This document shows, piece after piece, positions 42,566 through 54,501 of a stretch of 64,000 bases of DNA. The stretch spans positions 1-64,000 of the forward strand of contig NZ_JANINI010000005.1 of assembly GCF_024580145.1 (NCBI RefSeq). The letters run 5' to 3'. Below the pieces are notes generated by a model, which did not search any database, had not been told where the DNA came from, and saw only the letters and a program-made list of their open reading frames with translations. Source of the DNA: Methyloversatilis sp. XJ19-49. Its GTDB lineage: Bacteria; Pseudomonadota; Gammaproteobacteria; Burkholderiales; Rhodocyclaceae. Position numbers and translations under genes: made by a program. Every line of letters begins with the position of its first letter. Position 1 is the first letter of the stretch.

Positions 42566-43330
42566 ATGCCACTGCCCGCCCACCCCAAGGCCCTGCTGAT
42601 CGATCTGGCGGGCGTGCTGCATGTCGGCGACCAGATCATCCCCGGTTCGGTCGAAGCACTCGCCCGGCTGCGCGCCGCCGGTCTGCCGCTGCTGTTCCTG
42701 ACGAACACGACGCGCACGCCGCTGCGCACACTGGTCGCGAAGATGAATGCGCTCGGCTTCGCGATGCAGGAAGACGATCTGCTGACCGCGCCGGGCGCCA
42801 CGCTGAATCTGGTGCGTTCGCGCGGGCTGCATCCGCACTGGGTCGTGCACCCCGACCTGCGCAGCGAAGTCGGGCCCGATGCCGCAGAGCCTGATGCGGT
42901 CGTGCTGGGCGATGCCGGCCCCTGCTTCGACTATGCAACGCTGAACGCCGCCTTCCGTCTGATCCAGCGCGGCCTGCCCTTCATCGCGATGGCGCGCAAC
43001 CGGACCTTCAAGGAAGAAGACGGCCTGTCGCTCGACATGGGCGCCTTCGTTGCTGCACTCGAATACAGCACCGGCGTCACGGCGGAGATTGCCGGCAAAC
43101 CGGCGGCGCCCTTTTTCCAGGCCGCGCTCGATCGCCTCGGCGTGGCGGCCGCCGACACCATCATGGTCGGCGACGACCTGCGCGACGACATCGGCGGGGC
43201 ACAGGCGCTGGGTATTGCCGGCGTGCTGGTGCGCACCGGCAAGTATTCACCCGCTGACGAAAGTCACCCGGACATCCGCCCGGACGCCATCCACGACGAT
43301 TTCGCCCGTCTCGCCGAGCGCCTCATTTAG
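42566..43330 (+). CDS. HAD-IIA family phosphatase, LHPP/HDHD2-like
   Basis: A 254-residue HAD-superfamily hydrolase. Motif I is D13-L-A15-G-V (LLIDLAGVLHVGD), motif II is LFLTNTTRTP, a Lys lies in IAGKPAAPFF, and motif IV is MVGDDLRDDIGGAQ. The usual second Asp of motif I is replaced by Ala. LHPP- and HDHD2-type proteins also lack it and have Ser there, so this is a family trait and not decay. Reported substrates of that group are phosphohistidine, phospholysine and inorganic pyrophosphate. The ATG follows CGGGAG. Repeats flank the gene on both sides. Confidence 0.85.
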   Translation: MPLPAHPKALLIDLAGVLHVGDQIIPGSVEALARLRAAGLPLLFLTNTTRTPLRTLVAKMNALGFAMQEDDLLTAPGATLNLVRSRGLHPHWVVHPDLRSEVGPDAAEPDAVVLGDAGPCFDYATLNAAFRLIQRGLPFIAMARNRTFKEEDGLSLDMGAFVAALEYSTGVTAEIAGKPAAPFFQAALDRLGVAAADTIMVGDDLRDDIGGAQALGIAGVLVRTGKYSPADESHPDIRPDAIHDDFARLAERLI

Positions 43331-43410
43331 GGCCCGCCTGCGGGCAACGAGCAGCGCGTCTTCTGCGGGAGCGGTACCTGTGGGGTGCATCCTGTGGGAG
43401 CGGCGGCCTC

Positions 43411-43505
43411 GCTGTGGGAGCTGGCTTTGGCTGTGGGAGCTGGCTTTGGCTGTGGGAGCTGGCTTTGGCTGTGGGAGCTGGCTTTGGCTGTGGGAGCTGG
43501 CTTTG
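43411..43505. repeat. Five perfect 19-bp tandem repeats
   Basis: The unit GCTGTGGGAGCTGGCTTTG occurs five times head to tail with no mismatches, then runs into the next palindromic element, whose first bases (GCTGTGGGAGC) match the start of the unit. The array therefore looks as if it grew from the end of that element by slippage. Perfect identity suggests recent expansion and a likely length polymorphism. Confidence 0.95.
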
Positions 43506-43506
43506 G

Positions 43507-43592
43507 CTGTGGGAGCGGCGGCCTCGCCGCGATCAGTGCAGCGATGGTCACATTGCAGCGTGCGGATCGCGGCGAGGCCGCCGCTCCCACAG
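43507..43592. repeat. REP/BIME-like palindromic element, copy 3
   Basis: Perfect 28-nt arms (43507-43534 and 43565-43592), beginning CTGTGGGAGCGGCGG, around a 30-nt loop. The loop is the reverse complement of the loop in copy 1 with a few changes, so this copy is inserted in the opposite orientation. It lies about 60 nt from the end of rarA. Confidence 0.9.
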
Positions 43593-43649
43593 GCCGCCGC
43601 ACACAGGCCGCCGCCCGAGGAGCGACGCTTGCCCGCGATGCATGCGCGG

Positions 43650-45014
43650 TCAATCGCCGCGCGCCTTGCGGTCCCGCTCGCGCAGTGCGGCCAGTTTTTC
43701 GGCGATCTTCGCCTCCATGCCGCGGTCGGTCGGCTGGTACCACTGCGGCTCGGGCATGCCGTCGGGCAGGTAGCGCTCGCCGGCCGCATAACCGTCCTGC
43801 TCGCTGTGCGCATAGCGGTACTCGGCGCCGAAGCCCATGTTCTTCATCATCTTTGTCGGCGCGTTGCGCAGATGCATCGGCACCGGGCGCGAACCGTCTT
43901 CGGACACGAAGCGGCGGGCGGCGTTGTACGCCATGTAGACCGCGTTCGACTTGGCGGCGCAGGCGAGAAAGATGACCGCCTGGGCGAGCGCCAGTTCGCC
44001 TTCGGGCGAGCCCAGCCGCTCGTAGGTCTGGCAGGCCTGCAGCGACAGCTCCAGACCGCGCGGGTCGGCCAGGCCGATGTCCTCGACCGCCATGCGCACG
44101 ATGCGCCGGCCCAGGTAGAGCGGATCGGCACCGCCGTCGAGCATGCGCACGAACCAGTACAGCGCGGCATCGGGGTTGGAGCCGCGCACCGACTTGTGCA
44201 GCGCAGAAATCTGGTCGTAGAAGGCGTCGCCGCCCTTGTCGAAGCGGCGCAGATTGCGCGACAGCGTGCTGTCGACAAAGGCGGCGGTGACCGGATCGAC
44301 TTTGGCGGTGCGCGCAGCGGTATCGAGTTGCTCCAGCAGATTCAGCAACTTGCGTGCGTCACCATCCGCGAAACCGATCAGTCGTGCCCGGGCATCATCA
44401 TCGAAGGCGAGGCCCTTCAGGGCACCGGTGCGGGCGCGCTCGAACAGCGCCTGCAATTCGTCTTCGTTCAGGCTCTGCAATATGTATACAGCGGCGCGCG
44501 ACAGCAGCGCGGAATTGACCTCGAAGCTCGGGTTTTCGGTCGTTGCCCCGATGAACGTAACGGTGCCCGATTCGACGTACGGCAGGAAGGCGTCCTGCTG
44601 CGCCTTGTTGAAGCGGTGCACCTCATCGACGAACAGGATGGTGCGCCGGCCGGTGCTGGCTGCGACCCCTTCGGCGCGCTGCATGGCTTCGCGGATGTCC
44701 TTCACGCCGGCAAACACCGCCGACAGCGCGGTGAACTCGGCGTCGAAGGCGGTCGCCATCAGGCGCGCCAGCGTGGTCTTGCCGACCCCCGGCGGACCCC
44801 ACAGGATCATCGAGTGCGGAATGCCGGATTCGAAGGCGAGGCGCAGCGGCTTGCCGGGTCCGAGCAGATGCTGCTGGCCGATCACCTCGTCCGGCGTGCG
44901 CGGGCGCAGCAGCTCTGCCAGCGGTGCGTGGGCCGGGCTTTTCGCTTCGCCCGGCACTGCCGCTGCGCGCGCGGGCGGCACCGGCTCGTCCGGCATGCCG
45001 AAAAGGTCAGCCAT
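43650..45014 (-). CDS. rarA: Replication-associated recombination protein A (MgsA/RarA)
   Basis: A 454-residue AAA+ clamp-loader-like ATPase acting at stalled forks. Walker A is GPPGVGKT (73-80), Walker B is RTILFVDEVHRFNKAQQDAFLP, and sensor 1 is TFIGATTENPSFEVN. The C-terminal tetramerisation region includes GSNPDAALYWFVRMLDGGADPLYLGRRI and a YRYAHSEQDGYAAGERYLP tail. Third in the ftsK-lolA-rarA order common in beta- and gammaproteobacteria, 23 nt after lolA. Confidence 0.95.
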   Translation of the reverse strand: MADLFGMPDEPVPPARAAAVPGEAKSPAHAPLAELLRPRTPDEVIGQQHLLGPGKPLRLAFESGIPHSMILWGPPGVGKTTLARLMATAFDAEFTALSAVFAGVKDIREAMQRAEGVAASTGRRTILFVDEVHRFNKAQQDAFLPYVESGTVTFIGATTENPSFEVNSALLSRAAVYILQSLNEDELQALFERARTGALKGLAFDDDARARLIGFADGDARKLLNLLEQLDTAARTAKVDPVTAAFVDSTLSRNLRRFDKGGDAFYDQISALHKSVRGSNPDAALYWFVRMLDGGADPLYLGRRIVRMAVEDIGLADPRGLELSLQACQTYERLGSPEGELALAQAVIFLACAAKSNAVYMAYNAARRFVSEDGSRPVPMHLRNAPTKMMKNMGFGAEYRYAHSEQDGYAAGERYLPDGMPEPQWYQPTDRGMEAKIAEKLAALRERDRKARGD

Positions 45015-45037
45015 GCGCTCGGGTCACGACGGCCGGC

Positions 45038-45682
45038 TCACTTCTTCGCGTCGTCGCCGATTACATCGGCGCCGGCGGGTGGCGTGAAACGGAACTGCGC
45101 TTCGTCGAGCTTCGGATTGCGTTCGAAGCTGTTGAAACGCAGCAAGGTGGTCTGACCGAAGCTGTCGCGCAGCACCATGCCGCGCAGCATGCCGTCGGCG
45201 AAACCGATGCGCACCGACTCGAAACCGCCCTCCGCTGCGTTGGGTTTGGCGTCCACCCAGGTCAGCCCGTCCTCGACACCGCCTTCGCGCAATTCGAAAT
45301 TGCGTTCGAGTTCGTTGCGACCGGCCAGCAGCGCAGCGGGCGTCGACGCCAGGGCGTCGCCGAGTGTCTTCACGGTGACCTGATTGAGGTCGCGGTCATG
45401 CACCCACAACTTGTCGCCGTCACCCACCAGCAACTGGTAGTAGGGCTTGTCGTAGGTCCAGCGGAACTTGCCCGGGCGCGAAAACGCCATCGTGCCGCTC
45501 GCTTCCTGCGGCTTGCGACCGGACTTCGCCGTCACCCGCTGTTCGAAGCTCGCACGGCCCGACTGGGTCGATTCGATGAAAGACCGCAATTGCTCGATGC
45601 CGCTGGCGGCAGAAACCGACAACGACGCCAGCAGGCACAACGCGGCTACGCCGGATGCCCGCCATGGATGCACCATGATCAT
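45038..45682 (-). CDS. lolA: Outer-membrane lipoprotein carrier protein LolA
   Basis: A 214-residue periplasmic chaperone that carries lipoproteins from LolCDE to LolB. The signal peptide is at about 1-26 (VSA). The mature half-barrel features are [54 protein letters not shown], and the C-terminal [31 protein letters not shown] 45682 overlaps the ftsK stop by 4 nt; a second ATG two codons in (MVHP) could also be used. Confidence 0.95.
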   Translation of the reverse strand: MIMVHPWRASGVAALCLLASLSVSAASGIEQLRSFIESTQSGRASFEQRVTAKSGRKPQEASGTMAFSRPGKFRWTYDKPYYQLLVGDGDKLWVHDRDLNQVTVKTLGDALASTPAALLAGRNELERNFELREGGVEDGLTWVDAKPNAAEGGFESVRIGFADGMLRGMVLRDSFGQTTLLRFNSFERNPKLDEAQFRFTPPAGADVIGDDAKK

Positions 45683-47955
45683 TCCTCCCGCACCGGCGCC
45701 AGCACTTCGCGACCGCCGGTGGCATTCATGGGTGACACGAGCCCGGACTTTTCCATCTGCTCGATCAGGCGCGCGGCGCGGTTGTAGCCGATGCGCAGGT
45801 GACGCTGCACCAGCGAAATCGACGGCCGGCGCGTCTTGACGACCACTTCGACCGCCTGATCGTACAAAGGGTCCGCTTCGCCGCCGGCACCGCCCCCCGC
45901 GCCTTCGAGCTGCAGCTCGCCGCCGTCGTCATCGGTCGCTCCGGTCAGCAGGCCTTCGATGTAATCCGGCGCGCCGGTGCTCTTCAGGTGATCGACCACC
46001 TTGTGCACCTCGCCGTCGGCGACGAAGGCGCCATGCACACGCGTCGGCAGCCCGGTACCGGGCGCGAGGTAGAGCATGTCGCCCTGGCCGAGCAGCGCCT
46101 CGGCACCCATCTGGTCGAGGATGGTGCGCGAATCGATCTTGCTCGACACCTGGAAGGCGATGCGGGTCGGAATGTTTGCCTTGATCAGGCCGGTGATCAC
46201 ATCGACGCTCGGCCGCTGTGTCGCAAGTATCAGATGAATGCCGGCCGCGCGCGCCTTCTGTGCCAGCCGGGCGATCAGTTCCTCGATCTTCTTGCCGGCC
46301 ACCATCATCAGGTCGGCCAGTTCGTCGATGACGACGACGATCATCGGCATGGTCTGCAGCGGTTCCGGCGTGTCCGGCGTGATCGAGAACGGATTGTTCA
46401 GCGCCATGCCGGCCTTTTCGGCTTCGATCAGCCGGGCGTTGAAGCCGGCCAGATTGCGCACGCCGAGCGTCGACATCAGCTTGTAGCGACGGTCCATCTC
46501 GCCGACGCACCAGTTGAGTGCGTTTGCGGCATGGCGCATGTCGGTCACGACTGGCGCCAGCAGATGCGGAATGCCTTCGTAAACAGACAGTTCCAGCATT
46601 TTCGGGTCGATCATGATGAGCCGTACGCGACTCGGATCGGCCTTGTAGAGCAAGGACAGGATCATCGCATTGATCGCCACCGACTTGCCCGAGCCGGTCG
46701 TGCCGGCGACCAGCACATGCGGCATGCGTGCCAGATCGGCCACCACGGGCAGGCCGCCGATGTCCTTGCCGAGCGCCATCGTCAGCGGGCTCGCCATGTC
46801 GTGATAGGCGACCGAACCGAGGATTTCCGACAGCCGCACGATCTGCCGGCGTGCGTTCGGGATTTCCAGCCCCATGCAGCTCTTGCCCGGAATCGTTTCG
46901 ACCACGCGGATGCTGGTGACCGACAGCGCGCGCGCCAGATCCTTCACCAGGCCGACGATCTGGCTGCCCTTGACGCCGGTCGCCGGCTCGATTTCGTAGC
47001 GTGTGACGACCGGGCCCGGATAGGCGGCCAGCACCTTCACCTCGACGTTGAAATCGGCCAGCTTGCGTTCGATCTGGCGCGAAATGAGTTCCAGCGTTTC
47101 CGGACTGGGCGGTTCGATGTCCGGCTTCGCTTCGTCAAGCAGGGCGAGCGGCGGCAGCGATCCGGGCAAGTTGGCGAACAGTGTCTGCTGGCGCTCCTGA
47201 TTGACCCGTTCCGACTGCTGCACCTCGACTTCGGGCACTTCGATGCGGATCGGTTCACGCCGGCGCGACGGCTTGCGTCGCTCGGCTTCGACCACCGCCT
47301 CGCGCTGTTCCGCCACCTGCTGGCCGACCCGGCGGTCGCGCCAGGTGGTGAAGGCGCGCACGCTGCCGAACCACACCAGTTCCAGCGCCCTGCCGACCGC
47401 TTCGGCCGCACCGAGCCAGGTGACGCCGGTCATGCCGCTCAGCCCGACGCCGAGCGACACCAGCAGCAACAAGGTGCTGCCGGTGAAGCCGAATCCGCTG
47501 CTCAGCAGTTGACCGAGTTCGTTGCCCAGCATGCCGCCCGGCCCGACCGGCAGATCGGCCGACAGGCTGTGAAAGCGCACGGCTTCGAGCGCGCTGCTCG
47601 ACAGCAGCACCAGCAGGAAACCGCCGAGCGCGACGTAGAGCGGGCGGCGATCGAGCCGACGCTCGCTCGCGCGCGACAGCCAGACGCAGCCGCCGATCAA
47701 CAGGGCCACCCACCACCAGGCCGACAGCCCGAACAGGAATAGCGCCAGATCGGCCAGCCAGGCACCGAAACGACCGGCCGGGTTGGACAGCCCTTCGGAC
47801 GCGGCGGCGTGTGACCAGCCCGGATCGGCGCGGTCGTAACCGCCCAGCGCCATGACGAGATAGAGCGCAAGTGCCGCAAGGACGAGCCAGCGGGCCTCGT
47901 GCAGCACGGCAGCGATGCGTTCGGGAAGGGGAAGTTGCTGAGCGTCTTTCGCCAC
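45679..47955 (-). CDS. ftsK: DNA translocase FtsK
   Basis: A 758-residue divisome-linked translocase. Four or five N-terminal membrane helices lie in about residues 20-190, with a short charged linker (about 210-270) and the alpha/beta motor domain. Walker A is GTTGSGKS (about 418-425) and Walker B is [14 protein letters not shown]. The C-terminal gamma winged helix ([34 protein letters not shown]) reads KOPS. The linker is much shorter than in E. coli, as in many betaproteobacteria and SpoIIIE. A TATAAT (minus strand, 47999-47994) lies about 40 nt upstream. Confidence 0.96.
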   Translation of the reverse strand: MAKDAQQLPLPERIAAVLHEARWLVLAALALYLVMALGGYDRADPGWSHAAASEGLSNPAGRFGAWLADLALFLFGLSAWWWVALLIGGCVWLSRASERRLDRRPLYVALGGFLLVLLSSSALEAVRFHSLSADLPVGPGGMLGNELGQLLSSGFGFTGSTLLLLVSLGVGLSGMTGVTWLGAAEAVGRALELVWFGSVRAFTTWRDRRVGQQVAEQREAVVEAERRKPSRRREPIRIEVPEVEVQQSERVNQERQQTLFANLPGSLPPLALLDEAKPDIEPPSPETLELISRQIERKLADFNVEVKVLAAYPGPVVTRYEIEPATGVKGSQIVGLVKDLARALSVTSIRVVETIPGKSCMGLEIPNARRQIVRLSEILGSVAYHDMASPLTMALGKDIGGLPVVADLARMPHVLVAGTTGSGKSVAINAMILSLLYKADPSRVRLIMIDPKMLELSVYEGIPHLLAPVVTDMRHAANALNWCVGEMDRRYKLMSTLGVRNLAGFNARLIEAEKAGMALNNPFSITPDTPEPLQTMPMIVVVIDELADLMMVAGKKIEELIARLAQKARAAGIHLILATQRPSVDVITGLIKANIPTRIAFQVSSKIDSRTILDQMGAEALLGQGDMLYLAPGTGLPTRVHGAFVADGEVHKVVDHLKSTGAPDYIEGLLTGATDDDGGELQLEGAGGGAGGEADPLYDQAVEVVVKTRRPSISLVQRHLRIGYNRAARLIEQMEKSGLVSPMNATGGREVLAPVREE

Positions 47956-48001
47956 AGGGGAGATGGCGCGGGGCCGGGGTGAAAACAGGCCCGATTATAA
48001 G

Positions 48002-48027
48002 ACGCGGGCCGCATCAGCGGCCCGTGT
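48002..48027 (-). terminator. Hairpin between crp-like gene and ftsK
   Basis: A perfect 8-bp stem (CGGGCCGC/GCGGCCCG) with a 4-nt loop lies 25 nt past the end of the Crp/Fnr gene. It has no real U tract (GCGTCTTAT follows), so it may attenuate or act with Rho. The ftsK -10 box lies directly after it. Confidence 0.45.
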
Positions 48028-48050
48028 CGGAAAGCGGCAACCTGGAAGCG

Positions 48051-48722
48051 TCAAACCGTTTCGAGGCGTTCGCGCAGGTGGATCTTGCCGTTGGCTTCTT
48101 CGATCAGGCCCTGCAGGTGCAGGTCCTTCATGACGCGCGACACCATCTCGCGCGACGCGCCGATCATCTTGGCGATGTCCTGCTTGGAAATCTTGCGGTT
48201 CACGACCTTCTGGCCATCCACCTCGTCAGCCATTTCGAGCAGCAGGCGCGCCACGCGACCATACACGTCCATCAGTGCGAGGCTTTCGATCTTGCGGTCG
48301 GCGGTGCGCAGGCGCGCCACCAGATTGCGCATGATGAACATCGACACGTCGAAGTTCTCCTGCAGCACGCGCTTGAAGTCGCTCTTGGCAATGACGATCA
48401 GGTCGCTCGGCACAACCGATACCACGGTGGCTGAACGCGGATTGTCATCCAGCACGCCCATTTCGCCGAACAACTCGCCCGGGCCGAGCATCGACAGGAT
48501 GACTTCTCGGCCCTCCTCGTCACTCACCAGCACCTTCAGGCTGCCGGACAGGATGAGGTAGACGAAGTCAGTCTTGTCGCCGGCGCGGACCACGATGGAA
48601 CCACGCGGCACGCGCCGCATGTTGGATACCTTGGCGACCGGGTCGAGCGAGCTGTCGGGCAGCCCGCTGAACATCGAAAACGTGCGCAAAGCCGTAACTG
48701 AAACGGGGTGAGCCGTTACCAT
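48051..48722 (-). CDS. Crp/Fnr-family transcriptional regulator
   Basis: A 223-residue regulator. The cyclic-nucleotide-binding fold is at about 15-130; the phosphate-binding cassette reads GELFGEMGVLDDNPRSATVV, where E and R match the cAMP-contacting pair. The C-helix is at about 115-140 and the winged helix-turn-helix at about 165-215 (ISKQDIAKMIGASREMVSRVMKDLH), whose recognition helix matches the Crp type. The start is fixed by AGGAGGT 6 nt before ATG 48722; longer starts (to 48845) lack a ribosome site. It replaces the lrp gene often found next to ftsK/trxB in gammaproteobacteria. No Cys cluster for an iron-sulfur centre is present. Confidence 0.92.
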   Translation of the reverse strand: MVTAHPVSVTALRTFSMFSGLPDSSLDPVAKVSNMRRVPRGSIVVRAGDKTDFVYLILSGSLKVLVSDEEGREVILSMLGPGELFGEMGVLDDNPRSATVVSVVPSDLIVIAKSDFKRVLQENFDVSMFIMRNLVARLRTADRKIESLALMDVYGRVARLLLEMADEVDGQKVVNRKISKQDIAKMIGASREMVSRVMKDLHLQGLIEEANGKIHLRERLETV

Positions 48723-48862
48723 CTCAAGACCTCCTGATGCGAGCATGCCTGACAGGAACAGGCTGCGCCGCTTTGAATGGATCGTCGCGCCTGTGGTCAT
48801 TCTCCGGGCCACAGCGTCGTCGCCGGAGAGGGGGTTGAGCCACAAACACTGATGCGGCCCTG

Positions 48863-48892
48863 ATTATAGGGACTTTTCCACACTGGAAACAA
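48863..48892 (-). promoter_or_regulatory. Promoter and palindromic operator of the crp-like gene
   Basis: On the minus strand TTGTTT (48892-48887) and TATAAT (48868-48863) are 18 nt apart. A perfect dyad TTTCCA-CAC-TGGAAA (48875-48889) lies inside the spacer and touches the -35. The dyad does not match the Crp site TGTGA-N6-TCACA, so another repressor may act here. The leader is about 140 nt. Confidence 0.55.
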
Positions 48893-50047
<1,155 letters not shown>

Positions 50048-50069
50048 TTCCGGTTGGACATGACGCGCG

Positions 50070-50648
50070 ATGTCTTCGAACAAGAGGCGGCGCCACCCGG
50101 CGCCGGCGCTGCCCGACGCTGAAGACATCGCGCTGTTCAGACAGGCGGTGGAAGGCGTGCATCGTCTGTACACCGACCGCATCCTGCTCGAAACCCCGCC
50201 GCCGCGCGCCTGGCCGGTGCAGCGTGAAGCGGACGACCGGTCGGTGCTGGCCGAATCGATACGCGGGCCGCTATCGACCGATCTGCGTCTGGAAGGCGGC
50301 GAAGAGCCGTCATTCCTGCGCGCCGGCCTGGGCAAGCAGGTGCTGCGCGACCTGCGACGCGGCCGCTGGGTGTCGCAGGGGCAGATCGACCTGCACGGCG
50401 CCACGCGCGATGCCGCGCACGATCTGGTGGTCGGTTTCATGCACGACGCGCACCGGCGCGGCCTGCGCTGCGTGCGGGTCATTCACGGCAAGGGACTGGG
50501 TTCGCCCGGTCGGGAGCCGGTACTGAAAGGATTGGTGCTGGGCTGGCTGATGCACCGCCAGGAGGTGCTTGCCTTTTGTCAGGCCCGACCGCACGAAGGC
50601 GGCGCGGGGGCCCTGATGGTGCTGCTCAAACCGATGTCCGGCCAGTAG
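50070..50648 (+). CDS. Smr/MutS2-type nuclease-domain protein
   Basis: A 192-residue protein with an unstructured basic N-terminus (SSNKRRRHPAP) and a C-terminal Smr domain (about 100-190): IDLHGATRDAAHDLVVGFMHDAHRRGLRCVRVIHGKGLGS. The LDxHG and HGxG motifs, here IDLHG and HGKGLGS, are intact. Smr domains nick branched DNA or act on stalled-ribosome RNA. It resembles SmrA/YdaL-type stand-alone proteins. It follows trxB by 22 nt and may share its transcript. Confidence 0.88.
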   Translation: MSSNKRRRHPAPALPDAEDIALFRQAVEGVHRLYTDRILLETPPPRAWPVQREADDRSVLAESIRGPLSTDLRLEGGEEPSFLRAGLGKQVLRDLRRGRWVSQGQIDLHGATRDAAHDLVVGFMHDAHRRGLRCVRVIHGKGLGSPGREPVLKGLVLGWLMHRQEVLAFCQARPHEGGAGALMVLLKPMSGQ

Positions 50649-50679
50649 TTCCGGGGTGCCCCGGAAACCGGGCGGGCCG

Positions 50680-51033
<354 letters not shown>

Positions 51034-51118
51034 CTAAGGCCGCGAAGTATAAAGGCTTCAGGCCTCACTGACAGCGCCGTTAACCGGGCATCGTCAGCGC
51101 GTCGCGGGGAGGTTCAGC

Positions 51119-51663
51119 ATGAAGGGCATGGTATTCACGGAATTCATCGACATGGTCGAGGCACGTTACTCGCCCGAATTGATGGACGAAGTCATCGAGG
51201 CGGCTGCGCCGCCGAATGGCGGCGCCTACACCGCAGTGGGTCAATACGACCATCATGAACTGGTAAAGATGGTGGTCGAACTGTCGGCACGCACCGGCAA
51301 GACCGTGCCAGAGCTCGTGCGCACCTTCGGCGAATACCTGTTCGGCCGCTTCCACAAGGGCTACGGCCACCTGTTCGAAGGCATGGAAGACTCCTTCCAC
51401 ATGCTGTCGAGCATCGAATCCATCATCCACCCCGAAGTGCGCAAGCTCTACCCGGACGCACGGCCACCGCGCTTCGACATCGGCGGCGACGGCATCAACA
51501 CGCTGGAAATGACCTACCGCTCGGACCGCCACTTCGGCGACCTCGCGGAAGGCTTGATCACCGCCTGCATCGCGCACTTCAACGAGAACATCGGCATCCG
51601 CCGCGAAGACATTTCGGATGCCCCCGGCAGCGTCATCCGCTTCACGCTCACCCGCAGCACGGC

Positions 51664-51667
<4 letters not shown>
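51119..51667 (+). CDS. H-NOX (haem-nitric oxide/oxygen binding) sensor protein
   Basis: A 182-residue HNOB-domain protein. The proximal haem ligand is H104 ([18 protein letters not shown]), and the haem-propionate motif Y133-x-S135-x-R137 (MTYRSDRHF) is intact. It has no distal-pocket Tyr in an obvious position, so it is likely an NO-selective and not an O2-binding form (inference). The next gene overlaps by 4 nt and encodes a hybrid kinase. Such pairs control c-di-GMP, biofilm or stress responses by letting NO-bound H-NOX inhibit the kinase. Confidence 0.93.
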
Positions 51668-53028
<1,361 letters not shown>

Positions 53029-53122
53029 TCCCGCGCACCGCGCGGCACAGGCGCACCCACGCATCACGAAATCATCACGTTTCGTACCTAGACTCCGTTG
53101 CACATCCTTCCGGAGCCGTCGC

Positions 53123-53956
53123 ATGAGTGCCATGTCGCGATATGTGGTGGTTCCCCATGTGCGACCGTGGTGTCTCTCGCTCGTGCTGATCGCTTTCGCC
53201 GGTGCGGCGCAAGGTGTCGAAATGCAGCGCGCGCCGGCAGCCGATGCGACCCTGTTCGGCGACGAGCCGGGTCTGGCCAACGGTTCCGGTTCCCATCTGT
53301 TCATCGGTGCCACGGCGGCCGGTTTTTCAAGACGCGCCCTGGTGCGCTTCGACCTCTCCGAAATTCCGCCTGGATCGACCGTCCGGTCTGCTTCACTGCG
53401 TGTGGTGATCGACCGCATCGCAAATGGCGCGCCCGCCGACAGTGTTGCGAGCCTGCACCGGGCGCTCGCCTCATGGGGTGAGGGCGCTTCGGGTTCCGGC
53501 GGCGGTGGCAACGGCGGCGGCGAGGTTGCCGTACCGGGCGACGTCACCTGGACGCAGCGCTACCATGCGGCTGCCCCGCCCCAGAGCTGGAGCACACCGG
53601 GTGGCGACTTTGCGGTGGAAAGCGCATCGATTCCGATGGTTTCGACCGGCGCCTTCGTCTGGGCAGGCACGCCGGAAATGCTGGCCGACATTCAGGGATG
53701 GGTGAATGATCCTGCGTCGAACCACGGCTGGTTGATCCGCGGTTCCGAAGCGACGACGCGCTCCGCCAAGCGCATGGTCAGTCGGGAAGGCGGGGTGAAT
53801 GTGCCGCTGCTGACCCTCGAGTATGATCCGCCGGTTGCCGAGTCGGGTGATGTGCCGCTTCCCGCCTGGGCCCTGGGCGCACTGGCTGCTTCACTGCTTG
53901 GCGCTGCGGTCAGGCCACGACTGCGCAAACGTGAATCGGAAACTTTGAAACCGTGA
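53123..53956 (+). CDS. DNRLRE-type surface protein with GDVPLPAWAL sorting tail
   Basis: A 277-residue secreted protein with a signal peptide (about 1-32, GAAQG). A DNRLRE-like beta-sandwich (about 35-235) follows: ADATLFGDEPGLANGSGSHLFIG, RRALVRFDLSEIPPGSTVRSASLRV, SNHGWLIRGSEATTRSAKRMVSREG. The tail (about 240-272) has GDVPLPAWALGALAAS, a hydrophobic helix and an RPRLRKR cluster, the three-part exosortase signal. Its stop overlaps the exosortase start (GTGA), so substrate and sorting enzyme are co-translated. GGAG precedes the ATG, and an ACGAAA-N8-TTTCGT dyad is at 53066-53085. Confidence 0.8.
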   Translation: MSAMSRYVVVPHVRPWCLSLVLIAFAGAAQGVEMQRAPAADATLFGDEPGLANGSGSHLFIGATAAGFSRRALVRFDLSEIPPGSTVRSASLRVVIDRIANGAPADSVASLHRALASWGEGASGSGGGGNGGGEVAVPGDVTWTQRYHAAAPPQSWSTPGGDFAVESASIPMVSTGAFVWAGTPEMLADIQGWVNDPASNHGWLIRGSEATTRSAKRMVSREGGVNVPLLTLEYDPPVAESGDVPLPAWALGALAASLLGAAVRPRLRKRESETLKP

Positions 53957-54501
53957 CGGAAGGCAAGCCCGCAGATGACACGGTCGGCACCATGGCGTTC
54001 TGGCGGGTCGGCCTGTTCGCGCTGATTTTCGCCGCGCTGCAGTGGGGCTGGTCGGTGCAGCAGGACAGCGCGCTGTTCCGGCTCTGGGTCGAGGATCTCA
54101 ATGTGCGCGCCGCCGTCGTGCTGATCGCCGCCGTTCAGCCGGACAGCGGCGCCGCGGCGGCCGGACCGCGCGTGCAGGCACCGGGTGGCGGCATCAATGT
54201 GCTGCAGGGTTGCGACGGTGCAGAGTTGCTGTGGCTGATGACTGCCGCCTTCGCCGTGGCGCCGCTCGCCTGGCGCTGGCGACTGGGTGGCTGGCTGGCC
54301 GGACTGCTGCTCGTGTGGCTGCTCAACGTCACACGCATCACGGCGCTGTTCTTCGCCTGGCGCAGTGATCCGCACTGGTTCGACTGGCTGCACAACTACA
54401 TCGGGCCCATCGTGCTGGTGGCGCTGCTGGCGCTGTATTTCCAGTGGATCATGCACCGCGCGCCCGTTGCCGAACCTGAACCGGACATCGGCTACCGATG
54501 A
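53953..54501 (+). CDS. Exosortase (XrtH-like)
   Basis: A 182-residue membrane protein with about four or five helices and the exosortase catalytic set: C87 in LQGCDGAELLW, R128 in LNVTRITALFF and H147 in WLHNYIGPIVL. Exosortases cut C-terminal signals and transfer the protein onward. It is short (EpsH/XrtA proteins are longer) and closest in style to the small XrtH type, which acts on IPTLxxWG tails. The tails here read GDVPLPxWAL, so the exact class is uncertain. GTG 53953 overlaps the substrate gene; the stop overlaps the next gene by 4 nt. Confidence 0.82.
   Translation: MTEGKPADDTVGTMAFWRVGLFALIFAALQWGWSVQQDSALFRLWVEDLNVRAAVVLIAAVQPDSGAAAAGPRVQAPGGGINVLQGCDGAELLWLMTAAFAVAPLAWRWRLGGWLAGLLLVWLLNVTRITALFFAWRSDPHWFDWLHNYIGPIVLVALLALYFQWIMHRAPVAEPEPDIGYR

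Larger units (their letters stand above)
43331..43649. other. Intergenic region made of repeats, no gene
   Basis: The 319 bases between the HAD gene and the end of rarA are almost entirely repeat-derived: a half-element at about 43394-43410, five 19-bp tandem copies (43411-43505), a full palindromic element (43507-43592), and GC-rich remnants of the same ends (GGCCGCCGC). Open frames crossing it (Leu/Trp/Gly-rich repeats) are artefacts of the tandem array. Confidence 0.85.

Noticed and set aside
43411-43505. CRISPR array
   Set aside because: The repeats are directly tandem with no spacers, are only 19 bp, and no cas genes are nearby.
43385-43975. A Trp/Leu/Gly-repeat protein across the tandem array
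   Set aside because: The open frame is created by the 19-bp repeat and palindromic element and continues antisense into rarA; no start signal.
45799-47742. A 647-codon plus-strand open frame opposite ftsK
   Set aside because: The same antisense GC artefact; FtsK motifs on the minus strand decide the coding strand.
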